A stretch of DNA of 36,317 bases from the NCBI GenBank assembly GCA_031550915.1, contig JAVBOF010000120.1, positions 1 to 36,317 on the forward strand, read 5' to 3'. Positions 22,796-30,205 of this stretch are shown here, one piece after another. The DNA is from JAVBOF01 sp031550915 (GTDB lineage Bacteria; Bacillota; Clostridia; Christensenellales; MGBC116941). The position numbers and the translations under genes were made by a program. Positions within the stretch are counted from its first letter, which is position 1. Every line of letters starts with the position of its first letter. Under the pieces are notes generated by a model. That model worked only from the letters and a program-made list of their open reading frames with translations. It made no database searches and was not told the origin of the DNA.

Positions 22796-23416
22796 ATGGC
22801 AAGATATACGGATTCAGTTTGCCGCCAATGCCGCAGAGAAGGCGCAAAACTGTTTTTGAAAGGTGACCGGTGTTATTCCGGTAAATGTGCGGTAGAAAAA
22901 CGCGGAGCGCCTCCGGGACAGCATGGCCAAAGCAGAAAAAAGCCAAGCAACTACGGCGTTCAGCTTAGAGAAAAACAAAAGGCCAGAAGGGCTTACGGTG
23001 TTTTGGAATCTCAGTTCCATAAATATTATGAGATGGCCGCAAAGATGAAGGGCATAACGGGCGAAAACCTTTTGCAGCTTTTGGAGCGCAGGTTGGATAA
23101 CGTTGTTTACCGTCTTGGTTTCGGAGAATCCCGTGCGCACGCGCGCCAGATCGTAAACCACGGTCATGTTTTGGTAAACGGCAAAAAGGTGGATATTCCC
23201 AGCTATCTGGTAAGCATCGGCGATGTGATAACCATTAAGGAAAGAAGCCAGAAGATCGCTCATTTTTTGGAATTGAAAGACAACGGCAAAACTACGCCTC
23301 AATGGCTGGAGCTTAATGCGGAAAACCTGACGGGCAGGGTAGCGGCAATGCCCACACGTGAGGAGCTTGACCTGACACTTTCCGAGCACCTGATTGTTGA
23401 GCTTTATTCAAGATAA
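22796..23416 (+). CDS. rpsD: 30S ribosomal protein S4, zinc-binding type
   Basis: Nucleates 30S body assembly; in enteric bacteria it also represses the alpha operon. The 206-residue product has an N-terminal zinc site (C9-x2-C12, C26 and C31) and the S4 RNA-binding domain (LERRLDNVVYRLGFGESRAH then QIVNHGHVLVNGKKVDIPS). It is inside the alpha operon here. Confidence 0.97.
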   Translation: MARYTDSVCRQCRREGAKLFLKGDRCYSGKCAVEKRGAPPGQHGQSRKKPSNYGVQLREKQKARRAYGVLESQFHKYYEMAAKMKGITGENLLQLLERRLDNVVYRLGFGESRAHARQIVNHGHVLVNGKKVDIPSYLVSIGDVITIKERSQKIAHFLELKDNGKTTPQWLELNAENLTGRVAAMPTREELDLTLSEHLIVELYSR

Positions 23417-23478
23417 AAGAGGGATTATGATTGGAGCCGCCCTCGGACCAATATGAGCTACAGGAGGGTTTTATAAGA

Positions 23479-24426
23479 ATGATAGAGATTGAGAAGCCTC
23501 GCATTGAATGTTTAGAGATCAGCAAGGATGACAAATACGGACAGTTGGTGATCGAGCCTTTGGAAAGAGGGTTCGGCACAACACTGGGCAATAGCCTAAG
23601 AAGAATATTGCTTTCAAGCCTGCCAGGCGCGGCAGTTACCAGTGTACGGATAGAGGGCGTTTTGCATGAGTTTTCATCCATAGAGGGAATTAAGGAAGAC
23701 GTTACCGATATCATTTTGAACCTTAAGGAGCTTTCGGTTCTTTTGCATTCCGAGCAGCCTAAAACAGTATACTTGAAGGCGGAAGGCGAAGGCAGGGTGA
23801 CCGCGGCAGACCTCATTGCAGACGCGGAGGTAGAGGTTTTGAACCCAGAGCTGCATATAGCCACGCTGAACAAAAACGGCAAGCTGAATATGGAGATAAC
23901 GCTGGAGCGTGGAAGAGGATATGTGATTGCCGAGCGCAATAAGGATAGCAACCAGCCGATTGGCATTATACCGGTAGACAGCATATTCACCCCCATTAGA
24001 AAGGTCAACTACAACGTTGAAAACACGCGTGTTGGCCAGATAACAGACTATGATAAGCTGACCTTAGAGATATGGACAAACGGCAGCATCCGTCCGGATG
24101 AAGCCGCGGGTTTGGCTGCAAAGATAATGAACGAGCATCTGATGCTTTTCATAAACCTGACCGAGAAGGTTGGGGACGTTGAAATAATGATCGAAAAAGA
24201 GGAAGACAAGAAAGAAAAGATCCTTGAGATGACGATCGAAGAATTGGATCTTAGCGTACGTTCCTATAATTGCCTGAAAAGGGCCGGCATTAACACGGTG
24301 GACGATCTTACGCAAAGGTCTGAAGAGGATATGATGAAGGTCCGCAATCTTGGGCGGAAATCGCTGGAAGAGGTTATCCAAAAGCTTGCAACGCTTGGCC
24401 TGAGCCTCAAACAAAGCGAAGATTGA
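23479..24426 (+). CDS. rpoA: RNA polymerase alpha subunit
   Basis: Assembles the core enzyme and reads UP elements. Begins MIEIEKPRIECLEI, has GFGTTLGNSLRRILLSSLPG in the dimerisation domain and the C-terminal domain (about 245-315) with ELDLSVRSYNCLKRAGINTV and NLGRKSLEEV. I chose ATG 23479, ten nt after AGGAGGG at 23462-23468. The TTG at 23431 would add 16 residues not found in the family and lies before that site. 315 residues is the standard length. Confidence 0.97.
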   Translation: MIEIEKPRIECLEISKDDKYGQLVIEPLERGFGTTLGNSLRRILLSSLPGAAVTSVRIEGVLHEFSSIEGIKEDVTDIILNLKELSVLLHSEQPKTVYLKAEGEGRVTAADLIADAEVEVLNPELHIATLNKNGKLNMEITLERGRGYVIAERNKDSNQPIGIIPVDSIFTPIRKVNYNVENTRVGQITDYDKLTLEIWTNGSIRPDEAAGLAAKIMNEHLMLFINLTEKVGDVEIMIEKEEDKKEKILEMTIEELDLSVRSYNCLKRAGINTVDDLTQRSEEDMMKVRNLGRKSLEEVIQKLATLGLSLKQSED

Positions 24427-24448
24427 TAACTTTTAGGAGGGAATACAC

Positions 24449-24958
24449 ATGGCCGGAAACCGCAAACTAGGGAGGCCTTCTGACCAGAGAAAAGCGATTT
24501 TGCGCAACATGACAACTGCCCTTATCTGGAACGGCAAGCTCGAAACTACCGAAACCAGAGCAAAGGAAGTTGCTGCCATAACGGAAAAGCTTATTACACT
24601 GGCGATGGACACTTATAATAAAACACAGGAAGTCACAAAGGAAAGAAAGACTTCCGGCGGGACGACATCTTTGACGGTGATAAACGACGCGCCTGAAAAG
24701 CTTGCCGCACGACGCAAGATAATGGCTTGGGTTTATGATGTTCCTGAAAAGCGCAACAACAAGGAATCTAAGTACGATTATAACAAACGCACGAAGGACA
24801 ACAGCCATCCTGTTGTAGAGAAGCTGTTTAGGGAGCTTGCGCCAAAGTACGACAAACGCAGGCAGGATGTTAAACAGAGCGGCGGATATACCCGGATAAT
24901 ACGCAAAGGCCCAAGGCGCGGTGACGCTGCCGAAATGGTTTTGCTCGAGCTCGTTTAA
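24449..24958 (+). CDS. rplQ: 50S ribosomal protein L17 with internal insertion
   Basis: Tunnel-exit protein. The N-terminal RKLGRPSDQRKAILRNM and the C-terminal YTRIIRKGPRRGDAAEMVLLELV are canonical. Between them, about residues 60-115 (KTQEVTKERKTSGGTTSLTV and NNKESKYDYNKRTKDNSHPV) are extra compared with the usual 112-130 residue L17; the length here is 169. The insertion is charged and likely surface exposed. Last gene of the super-operon. Confidence 0.94.
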   Translation: MAGNRKLGRPSDQRKAILRNMTTALIWNGKLETTETRAKEVAAITEKLITLAMDTYNKTQEVTKERKTSGGTTSLTVINDAPEKLAARRKIMAWVYDVPEKRNNKESKYDYNKRTKDNSHPVVEKLFRELAPKYDKRRQDVKQSGGYTRIIRKGPRRGDAAEMVLLELV

Positions 24959-24985
24959 CAACAACATAATATTAGCTTAAACCGC

Positions 24986-25020
24986 TTACACCGCCTGTTT
25001 GGGCGGTGTAAATTTGTTGT
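24986..25020 (+). terminator. Terminator after rplQ (first hairpin)
   Basis: TTACACCGCC (24986-24995) and GGCGGTGTAA (25002-25011) form a perfect 10-bp stem with a 6-nt loop, then a moderately T-rich ATTTGTTGT. It lies 27 nt past the rplQ stop. Confidence 0.75.
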
Positions 25021-25046
25021 AAATATAAACCAAACAAAATAGGTAT

Positions 25047-25072
25047 GGGCGGTATTTGACGCCTTTTTTTTT
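25047..25072 (+). terminator. Second terminator after rplQ
   Basis: GGCG (25048-25051) pairs with CGCC (25060-25063), extended by one G-T pair, and is followed by nine T (25064-25072). The stem is short but the T-run is strong. A tandem pair of terminators closes the super-operon. Confidence 0.6.
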
Positions 25073-25199
25073 AGCCAGCGCAAACTATGTGTCTATAACC
25101 GCATGTATAAGCCGCTTGTATAGTTTTGTGGTATAGAACATGTCTTTAATATGCGCTTATTAATTTGTTTGTGATAAAAACTTGGAAACAGCCTGAAAG

Positions 25200-25232
25200 T
25201 TGATTATTCGCCAAAAATCTAATAGAATAATC
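25200..25232 (+). promoter_or_regulatory. Putative promoter with overlapping inverted repeat before the WalR-like regulator
   Basis: TTGATT (25200-25205) and TAGAAT (25223-25228) are 17 nt apart. The perfect inverted repeat GATTATTC (25202-25209) and GAATAATC (25225-25232) spans both boxes, as expected for an operator. The rest of the gene-free 25073-25331 stretch is A/T-rich with nothing else recognisable. Confidence 0.45.
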
Positions 25233-25331
25233 CGAGGAACAATTTATAGCATTTATACGTCAAATGCATATTGCTAAAAATATACCAAAAATTAGTCTCA
25301 GCGCCGGATAAAACATTGATTGGAGCGTTTT

Positions 25332-25985
25332 ATGCGAAAGATTTTGATAGTAGAAGACGAAAGACCGATTTCTGACCTTATAATGATGAATTTGAATATG
25401 GCTGGATATGAGACCATGCAGGTTTTTGACGGCATATCCGCCAAGGAGAGGATTGAAACTAACAGGTTTGACCTTGTGCTTTTAGATATTATGTTGCCGG
25501 GCATGGACGGGTTTGAACTGATGCAGTATATACACCCGACCCATACGCCGGTCATCTTTTTGACAGCAATGCAGAACGTAAACGACAGGGTGCGTGGCCT
25601 GAAGCTTGGAGCCGATGATTATATCGTTAAGCCATTTGAAGGCGTAGAGCTTATAGCGCGCATAGAAGCCGTGCTGCGGAGATACCATAACGCCGAGAAC
25701 CAGATAGAATTCGACGACCTTGTGATAAACCTGGACGAGCGTACCGTCAAAAAGGACGGGATGAATATTGAGCTTACGCTAAAGGAATATGAACTGCTCG
25801 TTTTGCTGATAAAGAACAAGGATGTGGCCATGACGAGGGAGAAGATATTGGAAATGGCCTGGGGATACGATTATTACGGCGAAACAAGGACCGTAGATAT
25901 ACATATACAAAAGCTTCGCAGGAAGCTGGATTGGAATGACAGGATAAAGACGGTTTTCAAAGTTGGTTACAGGCTGGAGAGTTAA
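25332..25985 (+). CDS. OmpR/PhoB-family response regulator
   Basis: DNA-binding regulator phosphorylated by the adjacent kinase. The receiver (about 1-115) has the acidic pair E8-D9, phospho-acceptor D52 (LLDIMLPGMDG), T78 and K100 (IVKPF). The winged-helix domain (about 125-217) has TLKEYELLVLL and the recognition-helix region TRTVDIHIQKLRRKL. ATG 25332 is preceded by TTGGAG, six nt away; the TTG at 25320 in frame is rejected. The kinase starts directly after its stop codon. Confidence 0.93.
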   Translation: MRKILIVEDERPISDLIMMNLNMAGYETMQVFDGISAKERIETNRFDLVLLDIMLPGMDGFELMQYIHPTHTPVIFLTAMQNVNDRVRGLKLGADDYIVKPFEGVELIARIEAVLRRYHNAENQIEFDDLVINLDERTVKKDGMNIELTLKEYELLVLLIKNKDVAMTREKILEMAWGYDYYGETRTVDIHIQKLRRKLDWNDRIKTVFKVGYRLES

Positions 25986-27440
25986 ATGAGGTTTTGGCAA
26001 AAGATATTTATCTGCACATTGCTGCTTTTTATCGTTGCGCTGAATATAGCTTCTTACATACTTGTGACCAATAACCATAGGCTTAACCTCCAAAGGGAGC
26101 GGGAGCGCGTATTGAACGAATATGTCGTTGTGCGTAATTCCATCCAGTCGGAGATAAACTACACGGGTATGGAGCTTGGGCTGGTCTTCGACATACCCAA
26201 ATATGTCGTACAGAACGCATTGAAAAACTACGCCCTTTCCTACGGCGAGGAGAACGTGTATTTTGAAGTGTTGGAACTGCCGGAAATGAATACGTTGTTT
26301 TCCAACTTTGAGGCGATATCCGAGCTGAAGGAGAGAAAAGAACTAAAAAACCTTACGGAAGGCAGCCGCAACGATATAATCCATCAGATCGGTACCGGCA
26401 AATATATGTTTGTTAGCGGCCTTTTCGATCTGGACAATAAAGAATACGTTTTCACCTATATTCGGGATATAACGGGCATCTATACCGTCCGGGACCAACA
26501 GGTGGATTTTTTTCTGCAGTTGAGCCTTGCGATATCCATAGCGGTGGCAGTTATAATGATAGTTATAACGCGCTGGCTGACGAGGTCTATAAAGAAGCTT
26601 ACGAACAGCACCAGGATTATCTCCCGCGGGATATATAACGAGCGTGTAGACGTCAAATCGAAGGATGAGATCGGCGAGCTGGCCACTAATTTTAACTTGA
26701 TGTCTGAAGCTGTTGAACTGAATATGCTCCGGTTTAAGCAGATTGCCGAGGAGAAGCAGAAGTTTTTTGAAAACTTCACACACGAGATAAAGACGCCGCT
26801 GACTTCCGTCATAGGCTATGCGGATATATTGCGCAAGGCCGTGAACGTGGACGAAAAGACCATGACTATGGCGGCAAACTATATATACAGCGAAGGAAAG
26901 AGGCTGGAATCGCTTTCTTTCAAGCTTATGGACCTTATAATGCTGCAGAATGAAAAGCCAAAGCTGCAGCCATACAACCTTATGGCGGTGCTTAAGGAGA
27001 CCGAGGAAATATTGCTGCCGAAGCTGGATATGGCGAACATAAGGCTGGAGATGGAGCTCATTGATATTACGGTGGATATTGAAAAGGATCTTTTCAAAAC
27101 CCTTGTTATAAACCTTGTGGACAATGCGGCAAAGGCAAGCAAGGAGGGCGGAAGGATACGGGTATCCGTCCGTAAAGACAGGCTTGGCAGGGCTGTTTTG
27201 GAGGTGCGTGACTGGGGCAGGGGCATACCGCAGGACGAACTAAGCAAGATAACAGCGCCGTTTTATATGCTGGATAAAGCGAGGACACGCGCGGAGCATG
27301 GCGCGGGGCTGGGGCTTTCGATTTGCGGCGAGATTGTGAATTTGCACAACGCCAAGATGAATATTACGAGCGAGGTTGGAGAGGGAACTTGCATAGAAGT
27401 GACATTCTGGCAGTCGGTATTCGATGCCAAGAACGACTGA
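25986..27440 (+). CDS. Membrane sensor histidine kinase with HAMP domain
   Basis: Sensor partner of the upstream regulator. Two membrane helices (about 7-28 and 176-196) enclose an extracytoplasmic sensor of roughly 145 residues. A HAMP linker follows, then HisKA with phosphorylated H266 in FTHEIKTPLT, and a HATPase domain with N380 (LVDNAAKAS), DWGRGIP (409-415) and GAGLGLS (439-445). The kinase core is complete. The signal is unknown. 484 residues; the start codon abuts the regulator stop, so the pair is coupled. Confidence 0.93.
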   Translation: MRFWQKIFICTLLLFIVALNIASYILVTNNHRLNLQRERERVLNEYVVVRNSIQSEINYTGMELGLVFDIPKYVVQNALKNYALSYGEENVYFEVLELPEMNTLFSNFEAISELKERKELKNLTEGSRNDIIHQIGTGKYMFVSGLFDLDNKEYVFTYIRDITGIYTVRDQQVDFFLQLSLAISIAVAVIMIVITRWLTRSIKKLTNSTRIISRGIYNERVDVKSKDEIGELATNFNLMSEAVELNMLRFKQIAEEKQKFFENFTHEIKTPLTSVIGYADILRKAVNVDEKTMTMAANYIYSEGKRLESLSFKLMDLIMLQNEKPKLQPYNLMAVLKETEEILLPKLDMANIRLEMELIDITVDIEKDLFKTLVINLVDNAAKASKEGGRIRVSVRKDRLGRAVLEVRDWGRGIPQDELSKITAPFYMLDKARTRAEHGAGLGLSICGEIVNLHNAKMNITSEVGEGTCIEVTFWQSVFDAKND

Positions 27441-27478
27441 AAAAGATATTCAGCAAGACCGCTGAAAGCATAAGGTCA

Positions 27479-28258
27479 ATGGATAAGGTGAAGTGGTCTC
27501 TGGTCACTTTTGGTATATCCATATTCATCCTTGCCTTGAACCTCATTATTTTACCGAGCGCGGTGCACGCCAGGGAAGCGAGTACAGACAGTGTTTTGAA
27601 CCAGACTGACGACCAGTTTTCCCCCTACGGCTATTATGATGATTCGATGGTCACCGGCACAAAATACCGCACGTTTTATGAGAACGACCTGCTGCGCGGC
27701 GAGGATGAGCACGATGCCGGCACACGTGAAGCAAAGCACGCATATGAAGCGGCTGTGGATGGCTTTATGGACTATATAGGGTTGGATATTGAGGCGGCGG
27801 GGCTCGAGTGTTCGGTTGAGCTGAACGAGCTGAGCGGCTCGGCTTACAGCGAAAACGGCTTTGTATGGATAATAAAATGGCAGCCGCGGGACCTTGATAA
27901 AAAACTGCAGCAGGAGGATAATGCCGAAGCGCTTATAGGCTATTATTCCTATGTGCTTACAAGCGGCGACGAGCCCGTTATATGCCTGCGGCAATACCAG
28001 TTTAGGCCGGTTAAAGCCGAGGGAGACGAAAGCACGCTGAGCGACAGGGAAGCGGACGATATGAAGGATATCGCGCTGAACTTTTTGGTAAAGCAGGGGC
28101 TCGTGGAGAATACTGGCGAAATGATATACAAAAAGATATCTAAGAGCGGGAATATTGTAACTATATGGTACCGTCTGGGCGTATACTATTCCTATGCGGT
28201 AGATATTGATATAAGTAACGGTAAGATTACCGGTTTTGAAAAGAGGAATGTTATATGA
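27479..28258 (+). CDS. Membrane-anchored extracytoplasmic protein of unknown function
   Basis: Not recognised as a named family. A 259-residue product starting MDKVKWSLVTFGIS, with a membrane helix or signal peptide at about 6-30 and a soluble, acidic extracytoplasmic part rich in aromatic residues. The last 90 residues alternate beta-like segments and a helix, similar in feel to YycH/PepSY-type modules, but I cannot claim homology. I chose ATG 27479, with AAGG just upstream; the frame is open further into the kinase gene, without a better start. It follows the kinase by 38 nt and is coupled by ATGA to the next gene, which suggests the two regulate or feed the kinase. Confidence 0.75.
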   Translation: MDKVKWSLVTFGISIFILALNLIILPSAVHAREASTDSVLNQTDDQFSPYGYYDDSMVTGTKYRTFYENDLLRGEDEHDAGTREAKHAYEAAVDGFMDYIGLDIEAAGLECSVELNELSGSAYSENGFVWIIKWQPRDLDKKLQQEDNAEALIGYYSYVLTSGDEPVICLRQYQFRPVKAEGDESTLSDREADDMKDIALNFLVKQGLVENTGEMIYKKISKSGNIVTIWYRLGVYYSYAVDIDISNGKITGFEKRNVI

Positions 28259-29298
28259 AGAAGACGGTCATTTTGGTTTTATGCGCAATATTTGCAATTT
28301 TTATATTCTCCGGATGCATAGAGAAGATCGATATCTCTAAAACGCGCGGCCAGCTTGTTTTGGAAGAGAGCGGCGTGGTTACTTCGGATAGCGCGAAAAC
28401 GACCGAAGCGCCGAAGCCGGAAGCCGTGTACCGTTCGGCCGCCGAGTCGCTCGTAGAAACTGTCAATACCCCCGGCGGGCAGATAAGCATAAGCGCCCAA
28501 ATAAAAGTGCCGCAGTCCGGCGATATACAGATGCTCTATGTGCAGGGACTGCCGTTTGATATCAACAAAGCCCTAAGCGCGGTTTTGGGGCCGGATTCCA
28601 AGGATGCCAAAGCGGAAGACGAATCCACTTATAAGAAGTTTGGCGCGGATTTTAAAAGGACGATATATAAAAGCAAAAAGTATTATTTTGCCTTTTATAC
28701 CAGCGGCGGCATGATGTATAAGATTAGCGAGGAATACAAGTTTTCGCCTTTGAACGTACCGACGGAAAAGGAATTGAAAAAAGCGGATTTCACCGAAACC
28801 GACGCGCTGGATAAAGCGGAAAATTTCCTTTTGAACCTTGGCATAAAGAATAACGATGTGGAGCTCGTCAACACGCATTGCTGTATAGACAGCAAAAACG
28901 ACGTCGTATATGTTATAAACTACGCAAACAAGATAGAGGGCAAACGCATCGCCTTTGAATCTATGGAGGGGTTTTCCGGCAAGGATACGCAGAACGGGGA
29001 CGGCACTACGCTTGCCGTTGCCAAGGATGGCGTCAGGCTTGCCGGCATATATACTCATACAAAGCTTGAGGACGCCGGATTGGATTTTTCCCCGATATCG
29101 TTCAATGATTCTTGGGATAAGTTTAAGGAAAGCATATCTTCGGGAGCCTTTAAGCTGAAGGACGTTAAGGAAGTCAACCTCGTATTAAAGCCTTTAGACA
29201 GGGGATACCAGGACGGCAAGGAGCTCCTGGTTCCATGCTGGGAGCTAATGTCCGCATCCGGCGAGCCCCAGTACCTTGAAGCCGCCATATTGAAGTGA
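28255..29298 (+). CDS. Putative lipoprotein linked to the two-component system
   Basis: Not recognised as a named family. The N-terminus is a lipoprotein signal: a hydrophobic stretch of about 17 residues and the lipobox FSGC with Cys21. The mature 327-residue part has a Thr/Ala/Pro-rich linker to about residue 60, then a folded domain with repeated (A)DFTETDALDKAENFLLNLGI and SGAFKLKDVKEVNLVLKPLD segments, a layout that recalls the YycI-like accessory lipoproteins. It is read with the upstream gene through a 4-nt overlap. No terminator is evident after it. Confidence 0.75.
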   Translation: MKKTVILVLCAIFAIFIFSGCIEKIDISKTRGQLVLEESGVVTSDSAKTTEAPKPEAVYRSAAESLVETVNTPGGQISISAQIKVPQSGDIQMLYVQGLPFDINKALSAVLGPDSKDAKAEDESTYKKFGADFKRTIYKSKKYYFAFYTSGGMMYKISEEYKFSPLNVPTEKELKKADFTETDALDKAENFLLNLGIKNNDVELVNTHCCIDSKNDVVYVINYANKIEGKRIAFESMEGFSGKDTQNGDGTTLAVAKDGVRLAGIYTHTKLEDAGLDFSPISFNDSWDKFKESISSGAFKLKDVKEVNLVLKPLDRGYQDGKELLVPCWELMSASGEPQYLEAAILK

Positions 29299-29975
29299 GG
29301 CCTTTTGCGGCGAAGAAAAAAAGGAAATATAAAGGGAATCATATGTAACAAAATATATGGTTTAATATAAGAAAGCGGTCGCCAGACTGTCCATAAACGC
29401 CCATCTGCCAGGAAAAGCGAAAATGACCAGGGAAGCATATCGCGACATACGCGCCCAGACGGTAATTGAAGCTTTGACACCGAAGATGCTCTCCGTGCAT
29501 CCGGCAGATGTAGGCGCAAGACTAAACTGGCGGCATTTTTTATCCTTAGGATTGTATAGTAACGAACGGATTGCCGGCATCGAGAATTGCAATGTGACAT
29601 TTTATATGTGCATCGCGAATAAGACGCGCTGGCAGCAGGGATTCGCCGTATACGTATCCGCAATGGATAAATGGAGCCTGGGCTTCGGGCATTTGTGTCG
29701 CATATACAGACACAAAACCCAACACAAAACCCAACACAATCTGCGACACAATATGCAACACAAAAGGGGGTGCTTTCTTTATTATATATTTAAACAAAAC
29801 GAAACGAAATAAAACTAAATAACCCCTCCGGGGCATATATACACGAGGGATATACGTGGTTTTGCGGGATGCGCGCTTTGGGCGGGAACAGAGGCCTGGC
29901 TGATTACCGTTTTGCCTGAATAATCGCAGGGATGGCGTCATATAATTCTCCAGACTATGTTTGGAGGAAATGCAA
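29299..29975 (+). other. Gene-poor stretch, possibly eroded coding sequence
   Basis: About 680 nt without a convincing gene. A 129-codon frame (29423-29812) has no ribosome binding site and no recognisable domain. A different frame, open from 29598 to 29822, has no start codon but reads sensibly: a W/P/Y-rich segment, then a four-residue repeat (DTKP, NTKP, NTIC, DTIC, NTKG). It could be the tail of a decayed gene. The rest, 29823-29940, holds only a possible -10 box TATAAT (29941-29946). Confidence 0.4.
29710..29769 (+). repeat. Five tandem 12-nt units
   Basis: Units at 29710, 29722, 29734, 29746 and 29758 each begin ACACAA. The first two (ACACAAAACCCA) are identical and the later ones diverge (ACACAATCTGCG, ACACAATATGCA, ACACAAAAGGGG). 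The period is a multiple of three. Confidence 0.8.
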
Positions 29976-30152
29976 ATGACGTTATACAAAGCGAACGCAA
30001 AACATGTAAGCCGTACTCCTGATAAGGGTTTGCAGGCTACGGTAAGCAAGAAGGCACTTATGGAATTGAACAACAGGCTGTTTAGGGAAGGGAAGATATC
30101 GCAATGGGCGTTTGACCTTGCCCGCGAAAATATCATTAAGCTGAAATACTGA
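29976..30152 (+). CDS. Small SHOCT-like protein (58 residues)
   Basis: A short gene with GGAGG at 29962-29966, nine nt before ATG 29976. The product MTLYKANAKHVSRTPDKG is followed by a helix pair ALMELNNRLFREGKISQWAF then DLARENIIKLKY. The L-x6-G-x-I-x3-A-F pattern matches the SHOCT domain, a short oligomerising helix pair found alone or at protein C-termini. Its function is unknown. It converges with the histidine kinase gene to the right. Confidence 0.65.
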   Translation: MTLYKANAKHVSRTPDKGLQATVSKKALMELNNRLFREGKISQWAFDLARENIIKLKY

Positions 30153-30169
30153 GAAAACCACGCAAAACA

Positions 30170-30205
30170 GGTTTGCCGGTTAAACCGGAGGCTGATTTTT
30201 AGCCC
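30170..30205. terminator. Possible bidirectional hairpins between convergent genes
   Basis: CCGGTT (30176-30181) and AACCGG (30183-30188) form a tight palindrome, followed by GGCT-GATTTTT-AGCC that straddles the kinase stop. T-runs are weak on both strands, so termination is only a guess from position. Confidence 0.35.

Noticed and set aside
29423..29812. A 129-codon plus-strand frame
   Set aside because: No ribosome binding site, no domain, and another frame reads better through the 12-nt repeats.
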